From DATHWB01 sp040902855 (GTDB lineage Bacteria > Actinomycetota > Acidimicrobiia > Spongiisociales > ZC4RG35): a stretch of DNA of 24,274 nt. A program made the translations under genes and the position numbers. Positions 15,522-23,015 of this stretch are shown here, in pieces. The first letter of the stretch is position 1. The number at the start of each line of letters is the position of its first letter. Below the pieces are notes generated by a model, which saw only the letters and a list, made by a program, of their open reading frames with translations, had not been told where the DNA came from and searched no databases. Location of the stretch: contig JBBDWN010000088.1 of NCBI GenBank assembly GCA_040902855.1, forward strand, positions 1-24,274, read 5' to 3'.

Positions 15522-16013
15522 TCAGGCGTCGGCGCCCGAACGCTCGAGATTGGTGACGACGCCGATCGAACCATGCTCGTCAGTTGCGGTCGAAGACGAC
15601 TCCGCGGGTGTCTGCCGGGCGCTCCAATACTGGTATCCGACAACCGCGAGGATGACACCCGCGACCGTGAGCATTCCGACGCGGCGGCGACGGCGGCGAC
15701 GGCGCGCCGACGGCAGCATCGCCTTCAAGCTGGATGCGGCACTGCCAACCGACGCTCCGATCACGTTTCCCGCTTCACGAAGGAGGTCTTCGGCGTCGTC
15801 CTTGTGGTCGTCATAGAGATCCGTCGCGGCGTCGGTCAGATCAGACAGCGCGCGTTCCGCCGCCTTTGTTGCCGTCTTGAACGCTCTCTCGCTCTTGTCA
15901 GCGGCGCGGCTGGCGAACCGCTCACCGGCATCCGTCACATCCCCGAGCAATTGCTCGCCCCGGTGTCCCAGCCGCTTGGCAGTCTTACGGTGTTCTTTCG
16001 TGATGAGATTCAC
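15522..16013 (-). CDS. Membrane-anchored helical protein with eight-arginine tract (ElaB/DUF883-like layout)
   Basis: From GTG 16013 the product has 163 residues: a long charged, heptad-like helical region (about 1-80) rich in Ala, Asp, Lys and Glu, then eight consecutive arginines (104-111), a membrane segment (113-130) and a short polar tail. The layout recalls the ElaB/YqjD (DUF883) stress proteins that tether ribosomes to the membrane, but homology is not evident, so this is only an analogy. The GTG has AGAGGA six bases upstream. An ATG at 16040 is in frame but would place that ribosome-binding site inside the gene. A SigB/SigF-like promoter candidate (16049-16074, minus) precedes it, tying it to the neighbouring sigma locus. 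Confidence 0.62.
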   Translation of the reverse strand: MNLITKEHRKTAKRLGHRGEQLLGDVTDAGERFASRAADKSERAFKTATKAAERALSDLTDAATDLYDDHKDDAEDLLREAGNVIGASVGSAASSLKAMLPSARRRRRRRRVGMLTVAGVILAVVGYQYWSARQTPAESSSTATDEHGSIGVVTNLERSGADA

Positions 16014-16048
16014 GGTGAGTCCTCTTTCGATGGGTTTCATGGACTGTC

Positions 16049-16074
16049 ATACCCGATCGTGGCCCAAACGACAC
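16049..16074 (-). promoter_or_regulatory. SigB/SigF-type promoter candidate, minus strand
   Basis: Read on the minus strand: GTGT (16071-16074), 16 bases, then GGGTAT (16049-16054). This fits the GNNT, 14-16 bases, GGGTAC/T pattern known for Streptomyces SigB-type sigma factors. It lies about 35 bases before the GTG start at 16013. There is also a GTTT closer in, but its 11-base spacing is too short. Confidence 0.42.
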
Positions 16075-16149
16075 ATCCAAATACGGGATTCTCGACCGAC
16101 CACCGGGGCGTCGAAGGGCGAGGATGCCGACGCGCGGTGAGAACGAGTG

Positions 16150-16175
16150 GTATGAAACACTCTGCGACCGGGTAC
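16150..16175 (+). promoter_or_regulatory. SigB/SigF-type promoter candidate, plus strand
   Basis: GTAT (16150-16153), 16 bases, then GGGTAC (16170-16175) fits the same GNNT, 14-16 bases, GGGTAC/T pattern. It lies 42 bases before the ATG at 16218 and would drive the operon that encodes the sigma factor itself, implying autoregulation. Confidence 0.42.
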
Positions 16176-16217
16176 ATGAGGAGAACGAAAAGGTGAATCC
16201 AGGACAAGGAGCTTCTC

Positions 16218-16451
16218 ATGACTGCAATCGGGCTCGTGCTCATCGCGATCGGTGCTGTTCTCAGGTACGCCGTCACATTGGAGGCCAATGGCGTCGATCT
16301 CGACATCATCGGGCTGATCCTGATGGCCGTCGGCGCCGTGGGATTCCTCCTGGGGCTATTCGAAGGATCCTTCCGCAAGACCCGAGTGGAGCGCCACGTC
16401 TCGGAGGATGGGCGTCACGTCATCGAGGAGAACGAATCTTCGGGCCTATGA
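16218..16451 (+). CDS. Small two-helix membrane protein (DUF6458-like)
   Basis: A 77-residue protein with two membrane segments (about residues 2-20 and 28-47) linked by a short loop containing GVDLDIIG, and a charged cytoplasmic-type tail. The layout and the ILMAVGAVGFLLGL segment match the small actinobacterial proteins annotated DUF6458, of unknown function. The ATG has AAGGAG six bases upstream, the clearest ribosome-binding site in the locus. It is the first gene of the sigma-factor operon and follows a SigB/SigF-type promoter candidate, so it may be a stress-regulon member as well as part of the circuit. Confidence 0.72.
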   Translation: MTAIGLVLIAIGAVLRYAVTLEANGVDLDIIGLILMAVGAVGFLLGLFEGSFRKTRVERHVSEDGRHVIEENESSGL

Positions 16452-16497
16452 CAGTCCCGGGGAGACGGCTGCAATACGGGCGAGGGTGAGGTGCACT

Positions 16498-16890
16498 GTG
16501 CGGGACTCGGAGCATCGCCTGCCCGCCGACCTCGACGCCCCCGCCAAGGGCCGCAGACTGGTCGAGGCCTGGGCGGCCGAACATGACCGATTGCACGCGC
16601 TCGTACTCGCCGTGAGCGAGCTCGTCACCAACGCCGTGGTCCACGGAGCACCAGCGACTGAACTGACGATCCGCTTTGGCTCAACAGGCTCAATGATTCG
16701 AGTCGTCGTTGCACACCTCGGAAGTGTCTTCGAACCGCGGTTGGAGCGCGGTTACAGCGGTCTGAGCATCGTGGACCGAATCGTGGACCGTTGGGGTATC
16801 GAAGAGCGGGACGACTCCGTCGAGGTGTGGTTCGAAGTCGACGATGTCCCCGCCGACACCGACGTGCAGACCCTCGCGACCGGCCTGTAG
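16498..16890 (+). CDS. RsbW-like anti-sigma factor (HATPase fold) with degenerate ATP box
   Basis: From GTG 16498 (GAGG six bases upstream) the protein has 130 residues with the GHKL/HATPase layout of RsbW and SpoIIAB serine kinases, which hold a sigma factor and phosphorylate an antagonist. The N box is intact: E41 and N45 in SELVTNAVVHG. The G1 box, normally with a conserved aspartate (D-x-G), reads AHLG (72-75), so the aspartate that binds adenine is a histidine. The G2-like region is YSGLSIVD (86-93), followed by DRWGIE, which is typical of the family. ATP binding may be weak or absent. GTG 16486 is an alternative start. It lies 15 bases before the STAS antagonist gene. Confidence 0.8.
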   Translation: MRDSEHRLPADLDAPAKGRRLVEAWAAEHDRLHALVLAVSELVTNAVVHGAPATELTIRFGSTGSMIRVVVAHLGSVFEPRLERGYSGLSIVDRIVDRWGIEERDDSVEVWFEVDDVPADTDVQTLATGL

Positions 16891-16905
16891 GCTCTGGGTG
16901 ATCAG

Positions 16906-17271
16906 ATGCACTCGCCGAGAGACAAGAACGTGATCGGACCATCATTCAAAGTCGAGACCACCGATCGCGGACATGCCGTCCACGTCGTGGTGTCCGGCGA
17001 GATCGACATCAAGACTGCGCCCGAGCTCGAAGCTGCGATTGCCGACCGGGTGAGCGATCACTTGGTCATCGACGTCAACGACGTCGACTTCATCGATTCC
17101 ACCGGATTGCGCGCCCTCGTAGTCGCGAAGACACGAACCGGTGAGAACGGTGGGAGTCTCGTGATCGTGGCGCCCGACGGCTCGGCCGTACTCCGCACCA
17201 TTCGTCTGGCCGGCATGGCCGCCGACTTCCACGTTGTCGCCCACCCGGATGAAGTGACCGCTCCCGAGTGA
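16906..17271 (+). CDS. RsbV-like STAS anti-sigma factor antagonist
   Basis: A 121-residue STAS-domain protein (domain about residues 13-112). The pattern VSGEIDIKTAPEL is the usual first half, and FIDSTGLRAL holds the conserved phosphorylatable serine S65. In partner switching the dephosphorylated form binds the anti-sigma factor and frees the sigma factor, while the anti-sigma kinase phosphorylates this serine. The ATG at 16906 has only a weak GGGTGA nearby. The stop overlaps the GTG start of the sigma-factor gene (GTGA), so antagonist and sigma are made in step. Confidence 0.93.
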   Translation: MHSPRDKNVIGPSFKVETTDRGHAVHVVVSGEIDIKTAPELEAAIADRVSDHLVIDVNDVDFIDSTGLRALVVAKTRTGENGGSLVIVAPDGSAVLRTIRLAGMAADFHVVAHPDEVTAPE

Positions 17272-18380
17272 GCGGCAGCAACCGGGGCAGCAGAAGCGGC
17301 GGCGACGGGACCGTCGTCGAAATCCGGCTCGAACCCGATCTCCGGGCGCCCTTTCTCGCCCGGCGCCTGGTGGGATCAATCGTCACGACTGGCCCGCGAC
17401 CGCGGGCGATCGATGCGTCCCTGCTTGCAGGCGAGATCACAACCGCGATGCTCGCAGAAGCGGAGCCAATCCTCCTCACGGTGAGGGAATCAGGCAGGAC
17501 CATTCGCGTCTCCGCCACCGCCGGATCAGGAGATCCTGGCCGTCCCGACGCGATCGCGGTGGCCCTCCTCGATCGAGTTGCAGACCGCTGGTCCAGTGAC
17601 GGTTCGCTGTGGTTCGAGATCGATCTCATTCGGCGCCAGGATCTCTCGGCGCTGTCGGACGGCGACCTGTTCGCACTTCTCCCCGCCGACCGGGACGCCC
17701 GCGACGAACTCTTCGAACGCTATGCCCGGTTCGCTGCTTCGATCTCGCGGAGATACGGCTCGCGGGACCATCGCGCCGACGACCTCGAACAGGTCGCGAT
17801 GCTCGGATTGGTTCGATCACTCGAACGCTTCGATCCGGCGCAGGGAGTCAAGTTCACGAGTTTCGCCGGGCCGTGGATCGCCGGAACCGTGAAACACCAC
17901 CTTCGAGACCATGGATGGTCGATGCGGGTGCCACGGTCACTCCAGGAGCAGTCTCTTGCGGTCAAGCGAGCTCGAGCCGAGTTGACCCAACGCCTGGGCC
18001 GAGACCCAAGCATCGAAGAATTGGCCGAAGCGACGGATCTGACGAGCGAGGCGATTCGGACGGCGACTCTCGCCGGCGACACCTATTCCTTGACCTCGCT
18101 CGACGCTCCCGCAGGCGCCGACGACGGCAACCGGCTCGGGGACCTCATCGGGGGTGTCGATCCTGAGTTCGCGGTGGCCGAAGAGTGGCCGGCGATCGAA
18201 GAAGTGCTGGATCGGCTATCCGACCGAGAACAGCAGATCCTCTACCTCCGCTTCTTCGAGGACCTCACCCAGGCCGAGATCGCACCGATCGTCGGGATCT
18301 CCCAGGTGCATGTCTCGCGAGTGCTCTCGAAGTCACTGGCGAGGGTGAAAGATCTCCTCCAAGATCAGGATGACGACTGA
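17268..18380 (+). CDS. Fusion of a degenerate RsbW-like domain with a SigB/SigF-family sigma factor
   Basis: A 370-residue protein in two parts. Residues 14-120 copy the layout of an RsbW-type HATPase domain: ARRLVGSIV, then a helix at 52-64, LTVRESGRTIRV, and ALLDRVADRW ending WFEID. But the N-box asparagine is Thr59 and the G1 aspartate and G2 glycines are missing, so it should not bind ATP. Residues 130-366 are a complete group 3 sigma factor: region 2 (DDLEQVAMLGLVRSLERFDP, 171-190; RVPRSLQE, 220-227), region 3 (QRLGRDPSIEELAEATDLT) and region 4 with a helix-turn-helix (DLTQAEIAPIVGISQVHVSR). GTG 17268 overlaps the antagonist stop. A cis-acting inhibitory or antagonist-binding domain is the likely reading. 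Confidence 0.9.
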   Translation: MSGSNRGSRSGGDGTVVEIRLEPDLRAPFLARRLVGSIVTTGPRPRAIDASLLAGEITTAMLAEAEPILLTVRESGRTIRVSATAGSGDPGRPDAIAVALLDRVADRWSSDGSLWFEIDLIRRQDLSALSDGDLFALLPADRDARDELFERYARFAASISRRYGSRDHRADDLEQVAMLGLVRSLERFDPAQGVKFTSFAGPWIAGTVKHHLRDHGWSMRVPRSLQEQSLAVKRARAELTQRLGRDPSIEELAEATDLTSEAIRTATLAGDTYSLTSLDAPAGADDGNRLGDLIGGVDPEFAVAEEWPAIEEVLDRLSDREQQILYLRFFEDLTQAEIAPIVGISQVHVSRVLSKSLARVKDLLQDQDDD

Positions 18381-18396
18381 GGGCGCCAGCGCCTCA
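18378..18396. terminator. Hairpin spanning two convergent stop codons
   Basis: TGAGG (18378-18382), which includes the sigma gene stop, pairs with CCTCA (18392-18396), which includes the phosphatase stop on the other strand. Inside, CGC and GCG can also pair. It resembles the hairpin at 1717-1754. A bidirectional terminator is inferred; there is no U tract. Confidence 0.35.
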
Positions 18397-20190
18397 CGCG
18401 AGCCGATCGGATATTCCTGCTGATTCCGGCGAGTCCTCCTCGATGCCCAGCACCAGCAGTGCTGCGTCGTCGAGTGTGCTCGGCCTCGCATCGATGAGTT
18501 CGTCGGCCAGCTGATCAGGGACACAGTCACCCGAGGCCACTCGCCCGGCGACCATCCCGATCCCGAACTCGACGTCGGCATCGCGTATCTCGATCAGCCC
18601 GTCGGTGAACAGCACGATCTGCCATGGGATGGTGAGCGTCACGATTGCGTCCTCGTAGAGCTGGTCAGACTCGGCGCCGAGAGGCGACCCGAGTGCCTCG
18701 TCGAGCGCGGCCACCGAATCGCCCTGGCGGATCAAGCCGGGTAGGTGCCCCGCCCGGGTATACCGGAACTCACCGCCGGCGAGATCGAGCACACCGTGGA
18801 AGATCGTCGCCATCGTCCCTGAGCCGCGAAGAGCGCCCTCCAATTGGGCCATCTGTCCAGCTGGGGACTGTCCCGCGCTCGCCAAGGTGATCCCCCGCAG
18901 CAGGTTTCGCACCTGGGCCATCTGCGCGGTGGCTGATGCACCATGTCCTGCAACATCACCGATCGTCACGACCACTCGGCCTTCACCCGTCGAGTACACG
19001 TCGTACCAATCTCCTCCTGCCCGCGTGTACTCGGATGCCGCGTCATATCGGCCGGCAACGTTCACGCCTTCCACTTCGGCGAGACGCTCCGGCTCGAACC
19101 ACTCGAACAGTCCTTTCGCAAGGTCACCGAGTTCATCCAGGGCCTGAGCGCGTTGGCGGGCCACCCCGATGGCGGCGGCGCCTGCCAATCCCGACACTGC
19201 GAGCAGGCCCACGAGACCGATCGCGCTGAGTGCTGAGGCTCGCTCCGCCGACTCACGCCGTTCGACGCCAGTGCTGGTCAGATCGTTCGCCACCCGAGCA
19301 ACGAGCGAACGAACCGATTCGAGCCGCCGGGACGAAGCATCGAACCACGCGACCAATTCGATCTCGTCTCCCGCCTGAACATCCATGAGCAGCCTCTGGG
19401 CGTCGTCCGAGGTCATCGCAAGGAAGATCTCCCCAACCTCGGCTCCGATCTCGGGGAGACCCAGACCACGAATCGACGAGAGATTGGTCCGGGCCGCCTG
19501 TTGAAGAAGGAGAAGCCTCACGAGCTCCTCCTCACTGATCGGAGTGTCGTCTGCGAGGGAGCTCACCAGGACATCGCGCTGGTGGGCGAGGGCTTCTCCC
19601 GCCTCGAGAATTCGGACCAATGCCCTCACCCGAGGCGCGAGAGCCGCATCCGAGGTGATGCCTTCCAATCGTCGTGCCCCGGACGCAAGGACGTCGATCA
19701 CCCCGGCATACGCTTCGACGGTGGAACGTTCCTGAGTCGTCGTGTCACGCAAGTCGGCGAGCGGGGCGATACCCTCGTCCAGGTCAGACAAGGTCGGCGG
19801 CCCGAGGTCATCCAGCACGGCCCGGCGGATCTGCCAGCCAGAACGCAGCAGAGCGAGATTCGTATCCGTCGCACTCTGAGCTCCCACGTACAGCTCACGG
19901 ACTTCCTGAGACGGATCGGCCCGCCACAGCTCGGCGAGCCCTCGCTCGTCCTGCAGTGCCACCACCGCCCGTCCGAGAAGGATCGCGACATCGGCAGCCA
20001 CTTGCCCCCGCTCGACACGCGTGACCCGGTCCTCGCCTGCCTTGATCCCGAGCACCGTGACGATGACGACGCCGATGATCGTGAGAACAGCAAAGAGAGC
20101 CGTTACCCAGACCCGGCCGAGGTTGGCGACACTGGGCGCGAGCAGCCACCGTTCATCTCCTTCGGCTCGAGGTTTCTCCTGTCGGCGCAC
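18394..20190 (-). CDS. Membrane PP2C (SpoIIE/RsbU-type) phosphatase with NIT-like sensor
   Basis: A 598-residue sensor phosphatase. TM1 is about 27-49 and TM2 about 320-342. The helical region between (about 60-310) resembles NIT nitrate/nitrite-sensing domains (ALQDERGLAELWR, VEAYAGVIDVL, ALAHQRDVLV) and faces outside the cytoplasm. The C-terminal PP2C domain (375-585) keeps its metal-binding aspartates: D394 in GGDWYDV, D412 in GDVAGHG, D530 in FTDGL, and D574/D575 in DDAALL. Such enzymes dephosphorylate the STAS antagonist and so switch the sigma factor on. No clear HAMP domain is seen. GTG 20190 lies 6 bases after TAGCGT, implying a leaderless mRNA. Its gene converges on the sigma gene, with 13 bases between the stops. 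Confidence 0.9.
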   Translation of the reverse strand: MRRQEKPRAEGDERWLLAPSVANLGRVWVTALFAVLTIIGVVIVTVLGIKAGEDRVTRVERGQVAADVAILLGRAVVALQDERGLAELWRADPSQEVRELYVGAQSATDTNLALLRSGWQIRRAVLDDLGPPTLSDLDEGIAPLADLRDTTTQERSTVEAYAGVIDVLASGARRLEGITSDAALAPRVRALVRILEAGEALAHQRDVLVSSLADDTPISEEELVRLLLLQQAARTNLSSIRGLGLPEIGAEVGEIFLAMTSDDAQRLLMDVQAGDEIELVAWFDASSRRLESVRSLVARVANDLTSTGVERRESAERASALSAIGLVGLLAVSGLAGAAAIGVARQRAQALDELGDLAKGLFEWFEPERLAEVEGVNVAGRYDAASEYTRAGGDWYDVYSTGEGRVVVTIGDVAGHGASATAQMAQVRNLLRGITLASAGQSPAGQMAQLEGALRGSGTMATIFHGVLDLAGGEFRYTRAGHLPGLIRQGDSVAALDEALGSPLGAESDQLYEDAIVTLTIPWQIVLFTDGLIEIRDADVEFGIGMVAGRVASGDCVPDQLADELIDARPSTLDDAALLVLGIEEDSPESAGISDRLA

Positions 20191-20196
20191 CCGCGA

Positions 20197-20202
20197 ACGC
20201 TA
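20197..20202 (-). promoter_or_regulatory. Candidate -10 box for the phosphatase gene, leaderless
   Basis: On the minus strand TAGCGT (TANNNT) ends 6 bases before the GTG start at 20190, with no room for a ribosome-binding site. No -35 box resembling TTGACA is visible. Confidence 0.4.
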
Positions 20203-20241
20203 GCCATCGACACACCGGCCACCACCAGGTGTGCGGTACGG

Positions 20242-22983
20242 TCAGTGCCTGATCACGGCGGGGAGGTCGTCGATCGACGGGAACCAACCCTGTCTCACCG
20301 GCTTGACGCGAATGCGAGCATCCACGACGCGCACACCGTCACCGGGCTCGAGAACCATCACCGGGTTCAAGTCCAGCTCGGAAATCTCCGGAATCGCAGC
20401 AGCCATGGCAGAAATCCGAAGGATGGTGTCGACGACGGCATCGACATCGCCAGGCGGAAACCCGCGGTACCCGTCGAGCAGCTTCGCCCCCTTGATCTCG
20501 CGCACCATTTCCCTCGCATCGACGTCCGTCAGCGGATTCAGGCGAAACGCCACATCTTTGAGGAGTTCCACGTAGACACCTCCGAGCCCGTACACGACCA
20601 GCGGCCCGAAGTTCGGATCCTCGGTCACCCCGATCAGGACCTCGTGCCCGGCCCCGATCATCTCCTGGACGAGCACGCCGTCGTGTTCGGCTACTGCAGC
20701 GGTCACGGAGGCAAAGCCATCCCGGACCGCCTCCTCGCCCTCGATGTCCAGCACCACGCCACCGACATCGGACTTGTGGAGCGCCGACTCCGAAATCACT
20801 TTGAGCACGACCCGTCCGCCGATCTCGTCGGCAACCCGAATTGCCTCTTCAACCGACGTCGCGACCGCCGATCTCGGCAGCGTGATCCCGAACGCTGCAA
20901 GAACCGACTCGGTCTCGCCAGGTTCCAGCCATACACCGCTCTCCTCGGTCTTGGTCAAGGCGTGCTCGACGACAGAGCGGGCAGCGTCGACGTCGACCCC
21001 CTCCAGGCTCGGCACCTCGCCGGGGTCACGCAGCAGCCACTCTCCATAGGAGACCGATCGGGAAAGGGCGATGGCGGCGGATTCCGGGAAGGAGTAGGTC
21101 GGGATGTTGACAACGTCCGATCGAAGGAACGCGGCCGCGGTATCCGACTGCATGAACACGGAGAGCAGAGTCGTCGGACCCTTGTACTGCTCTGCGGCGG
21201 AGCGCAGCGCCGTCGCCACCTGCTCGACTCCCGAGTCTGACGTCGGGACGTAGATAACGAGCAGAGCATCGACCTCGCCGCTCTCCAGAATGGTGGTGAC
21301 CACATGGGAGAACTCCGCGGCTCCCGCTCCGGCGATCATGTCGACGGGATTCCTGATCGAGGCTTCCGCCGGAAGCTTGGTCCGAAGAACATTCTGGGTG
21401 GACTCAGACAGCTCGGGGATGTGCAGGCCGTTGGCTTCGAGCGCATCGGCGGCCAGGATCCCCGGTCCGCCGGCGTTGGTGACGACACCGACTCTCCTGC
21501 CCTTCGGCACCGGCTGCGCCGAGAGCAGCGACCCGACGGCGAACAACTCTTCCAGCGTGTCCACTCGGATCACGCCGGTCTGCCGGAACAGTGCGTCGAC
21601 CGCCACATCGAGCGACGCCAGCGCACCCGTATGGGACGACGCGGCCCTGCTTCCCGTCGCCGTGCGGCCGGACTTCACCGCCACGATCGGCTTCTTGCGA
21701 GCAACTCGCGGGGCCAGCCGGGCGAAACGCCTGGGTGCGCCGAAGGATTCGAGATACAGCAGGATGACGTCGGTCTGCGGATCGTCCTCCCAGGCCATGA
21801 GCAAGTCGTTACCGGAGATGTCCGCCTTGTTTCCCACCGAAACGAACTGGCTGATGCCGAGACCGGATCGGAGGGCGAACTGCAGGATCGCGATCCCAAG
21901 GGCACCCGACTGCGACGACATCGCCACATTGCCGGCTGGCGGGTACACCGGGGCGAAGGTCCCGTTCATGTTCACCGATGGTGCCGTGTTGAGCAGGCCC
22001 ATGCAGTTCGGCCCCACCATGCGCATCCCGGCGTTCCGAACGAGGTCGAGCAGTTCCGCCTCCAGATCCACGCCGTCGCCTCCCACCTCGGAGAACCCTG
22101 CCGAGATGACCACCAACCCGCGCACCCCTGCTTCGTCGCACTCCCGGACGACATCGAGTACCTGATGGGCAGGAACGACGATGAACGCAAGATCAATCGT
22201 GTCGGGAACGTCCTTGATCGACGGATAGGCACGTACCGCATTGACGACCTGCGTGCGCGGGTTGACCGGGTAAAGCGTCCCGGTGTATCCGGTGTGCAGG
22301 AGGTTTCGGAAGAGGGTGTTGCCGATCGAACCTTCCCGGGTGCTGGCTCCGATCACTGCGATCGAACGGGGGAAGAAGAGCGGGAGAACGGAGGCGGTCA
22401 CCGCCCGGCGCTCGCGTTCCTCGGCCCGGGATCGGGCGTCGTGGGTGTACGCCACGGGGAAATCGACCGTGAAGATGCCGTCTTCGACAGTCCGCTTCAG
22501 CTCGTAGCCGGAGTTGCGGAACACCCGCATCATCTGGACGTTTTCCGGCAGAACGAAGGCGCGGAAGCCGACGATGCCGTGGTCACGGGCGTAGGCAGTG
22601 ACGAGCTGGAGAAGCGACGTCCCGATTCCGTGTCCCTGCATCTCGTCAGAAACCGAGAAAGCGACTTCGGCTCGGTCCGGATCGTCCGGCTCGATGTCGT
22701 ATCGGGCAACGCCAACCATCCGACCGTCGTAGAGGGCAATCAGTGCCATCCGGGTGGCGTAGTCGACGGTCGTGAAGTACTCGACTTCCTTGGCGTCCAA
22801 CGATGCCTTCACTCGGAAGAAGCGGTAGTACCGACTTTCTGGACCAAGTCGCTCGAAGAATTCGACGAGCAAGTCGCCGTCGCTTGGTGTGATGGGCCGG
22901 ACCCGCACCGTTTCGCCGGTGCGGGTGACGATGTCGAGTTCGTACTCGGATGGATACGCAGCCACACACAGGAACTTACTCAC
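20242..22983 (-). CDS. GNAT acetyltransferase fused to ADP-forming acyl-CoA synthetase (Pat-like)
   Basis: A 913-residue fusion. An N-terminal GNAT domain (about 24-180) has the acetyl-CoA loop QGHGIG (116-121) and a candidate catalytic E106. It is followed by the CoA-binding domain (VIGASTREGSIGN), the ligase-CoA domains and a C-terminal ATP-grasp domain (about 690-900, with LHKSDVGGV and YGLGGVYVE). Related proteins (Pat) acetylate lysines on metabolic enzymes such as acetyl-CoA synthetase. Here the GNAT is at the N-terminus, the reverse of enterobacterial Pat. The synthetase part keeps SSHTGAL with H451, the position of the phosphohistidine in active ADP-forming enzymes, so it may still be catalytic. 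GTG 22983 has GGGGAG six bases upstream. Confidence 0.9.
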   Translation of the reverse strand: MSKFLCVAAYPSEYELDIVTRTGETVRVRPITPSDGDLLVEFFERLGPESRYYRFFRVKASLDAKEVEYFTTVDYATRMALIALYDGRMVGVARYDIEPDDPDRAEVAFSVSDEMQGHGIGTSLLQLVTAYARDHGIVGFRAFVLPENVQMMRVFRNSGYELKRTVEDGIFTVDFPVAYTHDARSRAEERERRAVTASVLPLFFPRSIAVIGASTREGSIGNTLFRNLLHTGYTGTLYPVNPRTQVVNAVRAYPSIKDVPDTIDLAFIVVPAHQVLDVVRECDEAGVRGLVVISAGFSEVGGDGVDLEAELLDLVRNAGMRMVGPNCMGLLNTAPSVNMNGTFAPVYPPAGNVAMSSQSGALGIAILQFALRSGLGISQFVSVGNKADISGNDLLMAWEDDPQTDVILLYLESFGAPRRFARLAPRVARKKPIVAVKSGRTATGSRAASSHTGALASLDVAVDALFRQTGVIRVDTLEELFAVGSLLSAQPVPKGRRVGVVTNAGGPGILAADALEANGLHIPELSESTQNVLRTKLPAEASIRNPVDMIAGAGAAEFSHVVTTILESGEVDALLVIYVPTSDSGVEQVATALRSAAEQYKGPTTLLSVFMQSDTAAAFLRSDVVNIPTYSFPESAAIALSRSVSYGEWLLRDPGEVPSLEGVDVDAARSVVEHALTKTEESGVWLEPGETESVLAAFGITLPRSAVATSVEEAIRVADEIGGRVVLKVISESALHKSDVGGVVLDIEGEEAVRDGFASVTAAVAEHDGVLVQEMIGAGHEVLIGVTEDPNFGPLVVYGLGGVYVELLKDVAFRLNPLTDVDAREMVREIKGAKLLDGYRGFPPGDVDAVVDTILRISAMAAAIPEISELDLNPVMVLEPGDGVRVVDARIRVKPVRQGWFPSIDDLPAVIRH

Positions 22984-23015
22984 GTTCCACTCCCCAACGT
23001 TTTTGTCCCTCCAAA

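Noticed and set aside
19501..21240. A 579-codon plus-strand open frame crossing the phosphatase and Pat-like genes
   Set aside because: It runs across two well-supported minus-strand genes and their intergenic region, and its product is low-complexity, rich in Arg, His and Asp, as expected from reversed GC-rich codons.
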